A stretch of 64,000 nucleotides of DNA from contig CAVJLN010000001.1 of the NCBI GenBank assembly GCA_963650485.1, positions 1-64,000 on the forward strand. The letters are read 5' to 3'. The notes beneath the pieces are model-generated. The model worked only from the letters and a program-made list of their open reading frames with translations. It was not told where the DNA came from and made no database searches. Source of the DNA: Suilimivivens sp963650485 (GTDB lineage: Bacteria; Bacillota; Clostridia; Lachnospirales; Lachnospiraceae). Of this stretch, positions 25,869 through 34,657 are shown piece after piece. The translations under genes were made by a program, and so were the position numbers. How positions within the stretch are numbered: the first letter of the stretch is position 1; every line of letters starts with the position of its first letter.

Positions 25869-26684
25869 ATGAAAAAGTTATTAGCAGTAGTACTTACCGG
25901 TGCTTTCGTTGTATCTGCACTGGCAGGCTGCGGAAAGAGCACATCTGCAGATGATAAGGTAATCAAGGTTGCAGCTTCTGCAACACCTCATGCAGAGATT
26001 CTTGAGCAGGCAAAGCCTTTATTAGAGGCAAAGGGTTACGACCTTCAGGTAACCGTATTTGATGACTATGTACAGCCGAATGAAGTGGTAGAAAGCGGTG
26101 ATTTCGACGCAAACTACTTCCAGCACATCCCTTATCTTGAGAGCTTTAACGAAGAAAAGGGAACACACCTTGTAAATGCAGGTGGTATTCATTATGAACC
26201 GTTTGGCATTTATCCCGGAACCAAGGCATCCTTAGATGAACTTGCAGACGGTGACAGCATTGCCGTACCGAACGATACCACAAACGAAGCAAGAGCGCTT
26301 CTCCTGTTACAGGATAATGGTATCATTACCTTAAAGGAGGATGCAGGACTTACCGCAACCAAGAATGATATTGTAGAGAACCCTTACAATGTGGAGATCG
26401 TAGAGCTTGAAGCAGCTCAGGTTCCGAGAGTAAAGGACGAAGTTGCATTCATGGTTTTAAATGGTAACTATGCTCTTGAAGCAGGATATTCCGTAGCTAA
26501 GGATGCACTGGCATACGAGAAGTCTGATTCCGAAGCAGCCAAGACCTATGTGAATGTCATTGCTGTTAAGGAAGGAAACGAAAACAGTGACAAGATCAAA
26601 GCACTTGTTGAAGTCCTTACTTCCCAGGATATCAAGGATTACATCAACAATACGTATGACGGAGCTGTAATTCCTTTTGAATAA
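25869..26684 (+). CDS. metQ: MetQ/NlpA-type D,L-methionine-binding lipoprotein
   Basis: 271 residues from ATG 25869 (GAGGGAGGAG upstream). The signal peptide ends in lipobox LAGC. Mature protein follows the NlpA family: IKVAASATPHAEILEQAK, VTVFDDYVQPN, DANYFQHIPYLESF, VNAGGIHYEPFGIYP, SIAVPNDTTNEARALLLL. It delivers methionine or related compounds to the MetNI ABC importer. No metN or metI is adjacent, so this is an orphan binding protein in this window, with its own promoter and terminator. Confidence 0.88.
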   Translation: MKKLLAVVLTGAFVVSALAGCGKSTSADDKVIKVAASATPHAEILEQAKPLLEAKGYDLQVTVFDDYVQPNEVVESGDFDANYFQHIPYLESFNEEKGTHLVNAGGIHYEPFGIYPGTKASLDELADGDSIAVPNDTTNEARALLLLQDNGIITLKEDAGLTATKNDIVENPYNVEIVELEAAQVPRVKDEVAFMVLNGNYALEAGYSVAKDALAYEKSDSEAAKTYVNVIAVKEGNENSDKIKALVEVLTSQDIKDYINNTYDGAVIPFE

Positions 26685-26726
26685 GATGAAAGAATAGAGA
26701 TCCTGTTAAGGGATTCGGAATGAGTT

Positions 26727-26773
26727 AAACCATCCCCGGAAGCCTGTATGATGACTTCCGGGGATGGTTTTTA
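26727..26773 (+). terminator. Intrinsic terminator after metQ
   Basis: AAACCATCCCCGGAAG pairs with CTTCCGGGGATGGTTTTT; strong GC stem and T-run. Confidence 0.85.
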
Positions 26774-26779
26774 TATTGT

Positions 26780-26850
26780 CATGCATATGAGAAAATTGGA
26801 TGAACTATTCGGAATCCCATTTGTCATAATTTGCATGGATCTGAATAGAA
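26780..26850. repeat. Degenerate copy of the MITE-like repeat
   Basis: CATGCATATGAGAAAA (26780-26795) is identical to the motif at 8041, 43694 and 63796, followed by GAACTATTCGGAATC and later GGATCTGAATAG, eroded forms of the element ends. Confidence 0.5.
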
Positions 26851-27055
26851 AAATTGGCGGAGAGCTTATAAGCTGTCTGCCGGATACTTGATGAGATAGC
26901 CTTAATGGACTTAATGAGATTACCAAGGATTTACTTGCAGACAATACTTCAACATGATAAAATACAAATATGGTGATTGCATGAAAGCAGCTGGAATATT
27001 ACTATTTATGGATCATGCAGCGTATAATTACATAATAAAAAGAGGAGGAAATAGT

Positions 27056-27628
27056 ATGTCAAACTATCCTAATTCAGGTAAGGGCCTGAAAAACATGTTT
27101 ATTGCATCTGTTGGTACAATCGTATGCACAGTATTGTTCGTAATTCCGATCGTGAATATTATTGCAGCAGTTGCAGCCATGGTATTTACCATTCTGAGCC
27201 TTGTTGGTCTCTGGACCGTTGGCAAGGACATTGCGGAATGCAAAAAGGCGTTCTGGTTTACCATTCTGTCCAGTGTATTAAGTGGTATTGCAAATGGAGT
27301 GTCTACATCCGGAACTTCTGTAATTGGTACACTTTTAAGTGTTGCAGGAAGCGCATTATCCTTAGCAGTTACCTATTATGTATGTACTTCCGTTGCATCC
27401 GCATTAAGATCCTTTGGTGCAGAGGAAGCAGCAGTATCCGGTGAAAAGGCATGGAAAATTGTACTCTGGACAACAATTGTAAGCATCGTAGCAAGTGTTC
27501 TCTGCCTGATCCCGATCTTAAATATCATTGGAGCAGTTCTTGCAGTAGTCGCAGCAATCGCAGCTATTGTTGGACTTGTGTTCTACATGATTTTCTTAAA
27601 CAAGGCTTACAAGGCATTTGGTGCATAA
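27056..27628 (+). CDS. Small multi-pass membrane protein of unknown function
   Basis: 190 residues from ATG 27056, placed by AGAGGAGGAAATAGT just upstream; the longer frame from 26954 lacks a ribosome site. About five or six hydrophobic helices of Val/Ile/Ala/Gly-rich composition, arranged as two similar halves (IVCTVLFVIPIVNIIAAVAA and IVASVLCLIPILNIIGAVLA). This suggests an internal duplication. There are no catalytic motifs. Probably a clostridial DUF membrane protein; function unknown. Alone in its transcription unit. Confidence 0.7.
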   Translation: MSNYPNSGKGLKNMFIASVGTIVCTVLFVIPIVNIIAAVAAMVFTILSLVGLWTVGKDIAECKKAFWFTILSSVLSGIANGVSTSGTSVIGTLLSVAGSALSLAVTYYVCTSVASALRSFGAEEAAVSGEKAWKIVLWTTIVSIVASVLCLIPILNIIGAVLAVVAAIAAIVGLVFYMIFLNKAYKAFGA

Positions 27629-27752
27629 GAGCCGGAATGTCAAGTCAGGTGTTGTAAGACACGTAATTGGATTAGATTAAAAATCAAGTAAGAACGAATA
27701 AGTAAGAAATAAATAATAAGAAAAAATAACTTAGAAGTAGTAAGAAGTGATG

Positions 27753-27790
27753 GAACCCTCCGATAGTGATGTATCGGAGGGTTCTTTTTT
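27753..27790 (+). terminator. Intrinsic terminator
   Basis: GAACCCTCCGATA-gtgatg-TATCGGAGGGTTC followed by TTTTTT. It closes the membrane-protein unit. Between 27629 and 27752 no gene is seen. Confidence 0.88.
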
Positions 27791-27882
27791 GAACTGCCAT
27801 TATCTAATCCGTACAATCCGGCAGCTTATGAATGGGCATGGCTGAACTGTTACAAATTGCGGATAATCAAAAGAAACAATGG

Positions 27883-27912
27883 TTGTGTGGGTTTTGGTAA
27901 TTGTGTTATAAT
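27883..27912 (+). promoter_or_regulatory. Extended -10 promoter of the carboxypeptidase gene
   Basis: TTGTGT, 18 bp, then TGTTATAAT (TGn extended -10, TATAAT 27907-27912). It leaves a leader of about 140 bases before the start codon. Confidence 0.5.
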
Positions 27913-28054
27913 CACAGGTATGTGCCGGAGTCAGATTAGTAATTAATTATAAGCAGATAAAGAGAAAACAAACCAGTGATTGTTACGGATGAAGCTTTTG
28001 TAAAACGGATAAATGAATAAGAACGGATAGAACGATAGATTTTGGAGAAGTTAA

Positions 28055-29386
28055 ATGGCAGAAGAATTTGATGAAGAATATGAAGAACGCCGCAGACGGA
28101 GAAATGCGCGGAATGAGGAGATGCGCAGACGCAAGAAGAAGCAGCAGATGATCCGTATGCTGGTGCGCAGGCTGATACCTATTGCCGGATTCATTCTGGT
28201 TGCGGTAATTCTTATGATAAATGGAAGAAGCATTGTACGAAGAGTACAGGGATACTCCACCCCAGCCAAAACTGACACAAATGTTGCTGCTTCACCCACT
28301 GCTTCAGAAGATGTAACACGGGTGTCGGAAGATTTGACGGGTGATTTACAGGCAGAAGAGGATGGATCTCAGGGACAAGTATCTGCAGATGAAGTGAACC
28401 TTAAATTACGGCAGTTAGTGACAAATGATCACAAACAGCAGGTTATTTTGTTAGGGGTTCAGGTTTCATTCCCTGACGTGACATTGCTTCGGGGACAGTC
28501 TGAGGAAGAGCAGGAACAGGCAGCAAAGGAGCAGAAGGTTTATACAGCACAGACAACGAATGCGACCACTTCCGTAGATGATGAAGTACAGAGTACGAAT
28601 GGTATTTTCATTGATCTTACAACAGGAAACATTCTCTTTGACCGGGATGCACATACAAGAATTAATCCGGCCTCCATGACGAAGGTGTTGACCGTGCTTG
28701 TGGCAGCAGAGCATGTAACAGACTGGTCGGATACTTTTGAGATTACACCGGAAATTACAAATTACAGCTATGTGCATGATTGCAGTGCAGTTGGCTTCTC
28801 GAATAATGAAGTGGTTACCGTGGAAGATCTGTTCTACGGGACAGTGCTCTGCTCAGGTGGAGACGCGGCACTCGGACTGGCAACCTATGTGGCAGGTTCG
28901 CAGGAAGCCTTTGTAGATATGATGAATGAAAAGCTGAAGGAACTTGGACTTTCCGATACGGCACATTTTACGAACTGTGTCGGACTGTACGATGAGAATC
29001 ACTATTGTACAGTTTATGATATTGCCATGATTCTGGAGGCGGCCATGGATAATCCACAGTGCAGGGAGGTTTTGTCAACGAAGAAGTATACAACCTCATC
29101 CACATCGGAACACCCGGAGGGAATCCAGATTTCCAACTGGTTCTTAAGGAGAATTGAGGATAAGGATACCGGTGGTGAAGTGATCTGTGGTAAAACCGGC
29201 TTCGTGGCACAGTCCGGAAGCTGCGCAGTAAGCTATGGAATGGATGCGGCAGGAAACGAGTACGTCTGTGCAACCGTGAATGCACACAGCTCCTGGAGAT
29301 GTATTTATGACCATGTAGAGTTGTATAAGCGGTTTGCAAAGACGGCAGATGGCAGTGAAAGTACCACAGAATCAACAGGATTGTAG
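28055..29386 (+). CDS. D-alanyl-D-alanine carboxypeptidase (peptidase S11, low-MW PBP)
   Basis: 443 residues with a very basic, Arg/Glu-rich cytosolic N-terminus (about residues 1-42), one membrane anchor (LIPIAGFILVAVILMI) and a Ser/Thr/Glu-rich linker. The catalytic domain has PASMTK (Ser-x-x-Lys, about 206), KTG in VICGKTGFVAQSG (about 381) and a second motif CSGGDA, where Asn of the usual SGN is replaced by Gly. It trims the terminal D-Ala of peptidoglycan pentapeptides outside the membrane. The C-terminus lacks an amphipathic anchor, consistent with N-terminal anchoring. It is followed after 18 bp by the LacI gene. Confidence 0.85.
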   Translation: MAEEFDEEYEERRRRRNARNEEMRRRKKKQQMIRMLVRRLIPIAGFILVAVILMINGRSIVRRVQGYSTPAKTDTNVAASPTASEDVTRVSEDLTGDLQAEEDGSQGQVSADEVNLKLRQLVTNDHKQQVILLGVQVSFPDVTLLRGQSEEEQEQAAKEQKVYTAQTTNATTSVDDEVQSTNGIFIDLTTGNILFDRDAHTRINPASMTKVLTVLVAAEHVTDWSDTFEITPEITNYSYVHDCSAVGFSNNEVVTVEDLFYGTVLCSGGDAALGLATYVAGSQEAFVDMMNEKLKELGLSDTAHFTNCVGLYDENHYCTVYDIAMILEAAMDNPQCREVLSTKKYTTSSTSEHPEGIQISNWFLRRIEDKDTGGEVICGKTGFVAQSGSCAVSYGMDAAGNEYVCATVNAHSSWRCIYDHVELYKRFAKTADGSESTTESTGL

Positions 29387-29404
29387 GGAACAGGAGTAAA
29401 TGAT

Positions 29405-30382
29405 ATGGCAGGAATCCGTGATGTTGCGAAGCTGGCACATGTTTCGACCAGTACAGTATCTTTGGTATTGAATAAGAGTGGCTATGTATCTGATAAGACC
29501 CGTGAAAAAGTGGAAGCGGCCATGCAGGAACTGAATTATATTCCCAATGAGCTTGCAAGAAATCTGTATCACAGCAAGACCAATATTGTTGGTCTGATCC
29601 TGCCGGATATAGCGCATCCCTTCTTTGGAGCATTTGCCAAATATGCGGAAATGGAGCTTTATAAAGAAGGATATAAAACCATGCTCTGCAGTACGGTTCA
29701 TGAAGAAAATGGGGAAAAAGAATATATTGATATGCTGAACCGCCAGATGATGGATGGCATCATTATGGGAACCCATACCCTGAATATAGAGGATTATAAT
29801 GGCGTGGTAAGGCCGATTGTCAGCCTGGATCGTTATATCAATGAATCTATTCCGATTGTCATGTCTGACCATGAAAAGGGTGGAACCCTTGCTGCAGAGG
29901 AACTGCTTCGCAGCGGATGTAAAAAAGTACTGCAGATCATGGGAAGCAGAAATGTAAATACACCGGCTCACCTCCATCACTATGCTTTTGAGAAGAAGCT
30001 TTGTGAGGCAGGGGTTACGGTATGTACAGAAGAAGCACCTTGGAACAGATGGAGCTTTGATGAGTTTTATGCTTTTGTACAGAATATTTATTCATCCTAT
30101 CCGGATATTGATGCTGTATATGGGTCAGATCTGGTTGCTGTTGCCTATCTGAAGGAGGCCAGGATGCGTAGCCGGAAGATACCGGAAGAATTAAAGATCA
30201 TAGCATATGACGGCACGGATGTGACCAGAATGGGAGCGGTTACCATTACGTCTGTTTATCAGGATGTTCAGCAGCTTGCGAAAGAAGCTGTAAAGCTTCT
30301 TGTGGAAAAGATCAACGGAACAGACAGCCAAAACGACAGAAAAATTCTGGATGTCTGCCTGCGAAAAGGCGAAACAACATAA
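29405..30382 (+). CDS. scrR: LacI-family repressor of the sucrose/fructan operon
   Basis: 325 residues. The N-terminal HTH and hinge are intact: IRDVAKLAHVSTSTVSLVLN, then KSGYVSDKTREKVEAAMQEL, with YIPNELARNL. The effector domain reads TNIVGLILPDIAHPFFGAFA and CKKVLQIMGSRNVN. It lies immediately upstream of an ABC importer/GH32/fructokinase operon whose promoter region contains two matching palindromic operators. Repression relieved by sucrose, fructose or a phosphorylated derivative is inference from family and context. Ribosome site AGGAG is eight bases before ATG 29405. Confidence 0.85.
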   Translation: MAGIRDVAKLAHVSTSTVSLVLNKSGYVSDKTREKVEAAMQELNYIPNELARNLYHSKTNIVGLILPDIAHPFFGAFAKYAEMELYKEGYKTMLCSTVHEENGEKEYIDMLNRQMMDGIIMGTHTLNIEDYNGVVRPIVSLDRYINESIPIVMSDHEKGGTLAAEELLRSGCKKVLQIMGSRNVNTPAHLHHYAFEKKLCEAGVTVCTEEAPWNRWSFDEFYAFVQNIYSSYPDIDAVYGSDLVAVAYLKEARMRSRKIPEELKIIAYDGTDVTRMGAVTITSVYQDVQQLAKEAVKLLVEKINGTDSQNDRKILDVCLRKGETT

Positions 30383-30405
30383 AAAACAGAAAATCATAAA
30401 TCCTA

Positions 30406-30458
30406 TTGACAACAGAAACAGGATGCTATACAATGTGCGTATAACGAACGGGTTCGAT
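30406..30458 (+). promoter_or_regulatory. Sugar-operon promoter with LacI operator at +1
   Basis: TTGACA (30406-30411), 17 bp, TACAAT (30429-30434). The operator AACGAACGGGTTCGAT (30443-30458) covers the expected transcription start and matches the downstream operator with two differences. Confidence 0.75.
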
Positions 30459-30560
30459 GTTAAATTATTAAACAAATTGCTTAAAAATGCCAATTCCTTC
30501 TCGATAATCAGAGGTATTATCCGTCTTTGAATCGTGAAAGGAAAACATTTTTACAATAAA

Positions 30561-30576
30561 ATCGAACCGGTTCGAT
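30561..30576. promoter_or_regulatory. Second LacI-type operator
   Basis: ATCGAACCGGTTCGAT is a perfect 16-bp palindrome with the central CG typical of LacI sites. It is 118 bp from the promoter-proximal operator, a distance compatible with looping. Confidence 0.8.
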
Positions 30577-30646
30577 ACAGAACAAATCCGTTTATCAAAA
30601 GGCCAATTGATGAAACAAATCGATCAAACAGGAAAAGAGGGAAAGT

Positions 30647-31984
30647 ATGAAAAAGAAAATGATAAGCATGATACTTGCATCAGTAATGGTATTTACGACT
30701 CTCTGTGGATGCGGAAACAGTCAGGGACAGAACGCCGGAAGCGGAGAAACGACAGAAGCTGCGAGCGAAGATGTAGCAGGGCAGACATCCTCAGGGGAAC
30801 AGATTGTTCTTTCTGTATCAGTGATGGCTAACGAAGAAGAAAAGAAAATCTTTGAAAATGCGATTAACAGATTTGAAACCAGTCATCCGAACTGCAAAGT
30901 TGATGCAAGCTATACATCAGGAAGTACATGGGGTGAATATTGTGATAAGCTTCTGATCCAGATTGGGTCCGGCCAGGCACCGGATGTCATCCATGTAGCG
31001 ATTGAAGGAACCCAGATGTTGGTTAAAAATAATGTATTACTGCCACTGAATGATCTGATCGCAGCTGATTCTGACGGCCAGGCAATGATGGACGATTTTG
31101 TAACTTCAACAACAGATGTATTTACGATTGATGGAAATTTATATGAACTTCCTACAGACTGTAATGATGCGGTTATGCATGTGAATACAAAAATGTTTGA
31201 GGAAGCCGGAATTGAAATTCCTTATGATGGATGGACATGGGAAGAGTTCAGAAGTATTGCAAAGCAGTTGACAACCGGTGAGGGCGACTCCAAAGTATAT
31301 GGTTTTGCCACATCTCTGTCTCCGGCATGGCTGTCAGGCTGGTTTATGTCAAATGGAAGTGATTACATTAATGATGACTGGACAGATTCTAATCTTTCTG
31401 ATCCTAAGGCGGTAGAAACTGTGGAATTCCTTAACAGCCTTGTCAATGAAGATAAAAGTATGCCGGTTCCGGAAACAACAACAGACGCAACCAGTCTCTT
31501 CGCAGCAGGACGTGTTGCCATGATCGCAACAGGGATCTGGCCTTTCCCAAGCTACAAAGCAAATGGGTTTGAAGATGTAGATATTGTGCCGATGCCGACA
31601 AACAGTGAGGATGCCAAAGTTGGATTTGGTGTAGGCGGTGTAGGAATTTACAGCAAATCGGAACATCCACAAGAAGCATATGAATTAATGAAAGAGCTGA
31701 CTTCAGTAGAAACAGGAAAAGAGAAGTGTGCAAGCGGTACCTGTGTTCCTGTAAGATACTCCTTAAGGGAAGATGAAGGTTATTTATCCCAGTGCCCGAA
31801 TGCAAAGCTGTTCTTTGAGTCACTGGAAGGTGGTAAGGCACTTCCTTCTCCCATGAATTATTCTGATTTGGAAAGAATTACAAACTCCATGTTCAGTGCT
31901 GTATTTTCAGGAGCAAGTTCCGTTCAGGATGCAGTAGCAAATGCGGATACAGAGCTGAAACAGTCATTTGCGGATCTGAAGTAG
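30647..31984 (+). CDS. ABC sugar importer, solute-binding lipoprotein
   Basis: 445 residues. Signal peptide MKKKMISMILASVMVFTTLC with lipobox LCGC, then a Gly/Ser/Glu linker. The family 1 sugar-binding core has FENAINRFETSHPNCKVD, SGQAPDVIHVAIEG, LYELPTDCNDAVMHVNTKMF and WTWEEFRSIAKQLT. It captures an oligosaccharide, probably sucrose or a short fructan given GH32 and fructokinase downstream, and hands it to the two permeases that follow. No ATPase gene is in the operon; a shared MsmK-type ATPase elsewhere is expected. Confidence 0.88.
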   Translation: MKKKMISMILASVMVFTTLCGCGNSQGQNAGSGETTEAASEDVAGQTSSGEQIVLSVSVMANEEEKKIFENAINRFETSHPNCKVDASYTSGSTWGEYCDKLLIQIGSGQAPDVIHVAIEGTQMLVKNNVLLPLNDLIAADSDGQAMMDDFVTSTTDVFTIDGNLYELPTDCNDAVMHVNTKMFEEAGIEIPYDGWTWEEFRSIAKQLTTGEGDSKVYGFATSLSPAWLSGWFMSNGSDYINDDWTDSNLSDPKAVETVEFLNSLVNEDKSMPVPETTTDATSLFAAGRVAMIATGIWPFPSYKANGFEDVDIVPMPTNSEDAKVGFGVGGVGIYSKSEHPQEAYELMKELTSVETGKEKCASGTCVPVRYSLREDEGYLSQCPNAKLFFESLEGGKALPSPMNYSDLERITNSMFSAVFSGASSVQDAVANADTELKQSFADLK

Positions 31985-32078
31985 TCTGGTAGGCTGATCC
32001 TGAGGAATCTCATCATGCTTTTGTTATGTGGAGAGATTCCTCAGAACAAAGCCGTACTTGGAATGGAAGAGGAAATCT

Positions 32079-32957
32079 ATGAAGAAGAAAAAAGAAAATC
32101 TGACAGGATATTTATTTATATTTCCTGCAATCATACTGTTTTTGGTTTTTGTACTGATCCCTGTGATAGCAATGGTCTATCTGGGATTTACGAAATATAA
32201 TCTGTTTTCTGCTCCACAATGGACAGGATTTTCCAATTTTGCCAAGATATTTACAGATGGCAGACTCTGGACGGTTACGAAAAATACAATTTTTCTGGCT
32301 TTTTTCTCTGTCATTCTGAATATTGTGGTAGGCTTGTTTCTGGCATTACTGATCGCCAATAAAAAGAGTCCGGTATTTAACTATCTGGTAAGACTGTTTT
32401 ATTTCTTCCCACTTATTGTTGCACCGGTATACATCGCAGTGATCTGGTCAAATATTCTGTCTGCGGATGGAGGTCTGTTGAATTACTATATTCAGAAAAT
32501 CGGATTTGATCCTGTGGGCTGGTTGACAGACCGTAAAGTAGCTTTAAAAACAATTATTGGAATTGAAGTATGGAGGTTGACGGGATTTGCGATGCTGACT
32601 TTCATAGCAGGAATTAAGAATATATCAAAAGACTATTTTGAGGCAGCTTCCCTGGATGGAGCCGGCATTGTACAGACGGCCTTTTATATCACAATACCGC
32701 AGTTAACACCAACGATTCTTCTGAATCTGATTATGTATGTCATTACTGAGCTGAAAACGTTTGATATTCCGATGCTGATGACAAAGGGAGAACCGATGGA
32801 TGGAACACGTACCATTGCGATGTACATTTATGAAACGGCTTTCCAGAAACAGGATATGGGATATGCATGTGCGATATCACTGTTTTTTGTGGTTGGGATT
32901 ATGATACTTACATGCGTTCAGTTCATAACAAGTAACAGGTGGGTGCATTATGACTAA
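32079..32957 (+). CDS. ABC sugar importer permease, MalF/UgpA type
   Basis: 292 residues from ATG 32079 (AAGAGGAAA upstream; the frame extends 17 codons further without support). Six membrane helices. The cytoplasmic EAA loop is FEAASLDGAGIVQTAFYITI, contacting the ATPase. It overlaps the second permease by 8 bp. Confidence 0.88.
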   Translation: MKKKKENLTGYLFIFPAIILFLVFVLIPVIAMVYLGFTKYNLFSAPQWTGFSNFAKIFTDGRLWTVTKNTIFLAFFSVILNIVVGLFLALLIANKKSPVFNYLVRLFYFFPLIVAPVYIAVIWSNILSADGGLLNYYIQKIGFDPVGWLTDRKVALKTIIGIEVWRLTGFAMLTFIAGIKNISKDYFEAASLDGAGIVQTAFYITIPQLTPTILLNLIMYVITELKTFDIPMLMTKGEPMDGTRTIAMYIYETAFQKQDMGYACAISLFFVVGIMILTCVQFITSNRWVHYD

Positions 32958-33786
32958 ATTGAAAAGAGAACTAACTAACTTTATAATTTCGTTACTGGTA
33001 CTGCTTGGTGGTGTTATTGTATTTATTCCATTTATGTACATGTTTTCATCTTCCATGCGTACGCCGGCAGAGGCGTTCAAACTGCCTCCTGCCATTTTGC
33101 CGGAACGTTTTATGATTGAAAATTATATTCAGCTGTTCAGATCAGATCTTCCGTTTGCCAGAATGTTTTTGAACAGTGCCATTGTTACTGGAGTTACGAT
33201 TGCAGCGCAGATTCTTGTTTGCTCCATGGCAGCCTATGCATTTGCCAAAATCAAGTTTGCAGGCAATAATTTCTGGTTTATGGCATTCCTGATGTCAATG
33301 ATGATTCCGGTACAGGCTACGATCATTCCGGTCTATATTATGATGAGCAAGCTGAATCTGATTAATACATTAAGTTCCATTATTCTGATTTCTGCTTTCA
33401 ATGCGTTTGGAATTTTTTTGATGAGGCAGTCCATTGCATCAGTTCCGGATGCTATTATTGAGGCAGCCAAGATTGATGGAGCCAGTCATTTCAGAATATG
33501 CTGGCAGATCGTGATTCCGATGGTGAAAAGTACGATCGTTACCTTGATCATCCTGAATTTTAATTCTATATGGAATGATTACTTTATTCCTTATGTATTT
33601 GTAAGTAAGTGGGAAAAGATGACAGTGCCTCTGGGCGTAGCGGCAATGAAGGGATATATGGGATCCGGTAATAAATCCGTGGTACTTGCCGGGGTAACAG
33701 TAGCATTGCTTCCTATTCTGATCGTGTTCCTGATCGGACAGAAATATATCGTTGAGGGACTGACATCATCTTCAGTAAAGGGTTAG
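32950..33786 (+). CDS. ABC sugar importer permease, MalG/UgpE type
   Basis: 278 residues, six helices. The EAA motif reads IEAAKIDGASHFRICWQIVI, and the end has the VEGLTSSSVKG tail seen in MalG-like proteins. It starts within the end of the upstream permease gene (ATG 32950) and partners it. Ends 9 bp before the esterase start. Confidence 0.88.
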   Translation: MTKLKRELTNFIISLLVLLGGVIVFIPFMYMFSSSMRTPAEAFKLPPAILPERFMIENYIQLFRSDLPFARMFLNSAIVTGVTIAAQILVCSMAAYAFAKIKFAGNNFWFMAFLMSMMIPVQATIIPVYIMMSKLNLINTLSSIILISAFNAFGIFLMRQSIASVPDAIIEAAKIDGASHFRICWQIVIPMVKSTIVTLIILNFNSIWNDYFIPYVFVSKWEKMTVPLGVAAMKGYMGSGNKSVVLAGVTVALLPILIVFLIGQKYIVEGLTSSSVKG

Positions 33787-33795
33787 GTGAAAAGT

Positions 33796-34656
33796 ATGTA
33801 TACAAATGTGGTAAATCTCTGGAAAGACAGAGAGGATGTGACATTAACTTCCTATTGTATGGGAAAAAATGAGGAGATTATCGGAAGTGATAAAAGACCT
33901 GCAGTGATTATTTCACCGGGCGGTGGATATGCGGGCTTCACGGAAAGAGAAGGAGAGGCAGTGGCACTTCGCTTTATGGCCGCTGGTTATCAGGCCTTTG
34001 TACTTCATTACTCTATCTGTGAAAAGGCAGCATTTCCAGGGGCACTTTATGACCTAGCACAGGCAATGTGTTTTTTACACCGGAATGCAGAAAAGCTGTG
34101 TATTGATGAGAAAAAAATTGTGGTATGCGGATTTTCTGCCGGCGGGAATCTGGCAGCATCACTTGGTGTGATGTGGAATCAGGATTTTATGAAAGAAAAG
34201 TTCCAGGTACCGGCACAGTGGCTGAAACCAACTGCTATGATTCTTGGTTATGCAGTTACTAATTTCGGTTTTGAGAACCATAGTGTATTAAATCAGGAAC
34301 AGACAGAAATGATGGTAAATTGCAACCGATATATAACGGGAAAAGCACAGCCAGCGAAAGAAGATTATGAAAAAATAAACCTTCTGAGATTTGTTTCAAC
34401 AGATACACCGCCAGCTTTTCTGTTTCATTTATGTGCAGACCCGGTAGTACCGGTAGATAATTCGCTGCAGTTTGCAAGCAGGCTTGCCGCATTTGATATT
34501 CCGTTTGTATTGGAAATAGGGGAAGATACCTGGCATGGTGTTTCATCCCTGAAAGCGGAAGATGCCAATATTGGCTTTTTTAGGGAGGAATATGCCGGAT
34601 GGTTTGATAAGGCAGTCGGTTGGCTTAAGAAAAAATTATTTGTGGAGAATGTGTAG
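33796..34656 (+). CDS. Alpha/beta-hydrolase, acetyl esterase-like
   Basis: 286 residues from ATG 33796, which has AGGTGA five bases upstream; the GTG at 33787 lies in that site. Motifs: oxyanion HGGG-like ISPGGGYAGF, nucleophile elbow VCGFSAGGNLAAS (Ser about 114), acid Asp in HLCADPVVPVDNS and His in DTWHGVSS. This matches the BD-FAE/acetyl-esterase type of cytosolic carbohydrate esterase. It sits between the sugar importer and GH32, so it probably removes acyl groups from the imported fructo-oligosaccharide or a sucrose ester. No signal peptide. The stop TAG is followed after one base by the GH32 start. Confidence 0.8.
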   Translation: MYTNVVNLWKDREDVTLTSYCMGKNEEIIGSDKRPAVIISPGGGYAGFTEREGEAVALRFMAAGYQAFVLHYSICEKAAFPGALYDLAQAMCFLHRNAEKLCIDEKKIVVCGFSAGGNLAASLGVMWNQDFMKEKFQVPAQWLKPTAMILGYAVTNFGFENHSVLNQEQTEMMVNCNRYITGKAQPAKEDYEKINLLRFVSTDTPPAFLFHLCADPVVPVDNSLQFASRLAAFDIPFVLEIGEDTWHGVSSLKAEDANIGFFREEYAGWFDKAVGWLKKKLFVENV

Positions 34657-34657
34657 A

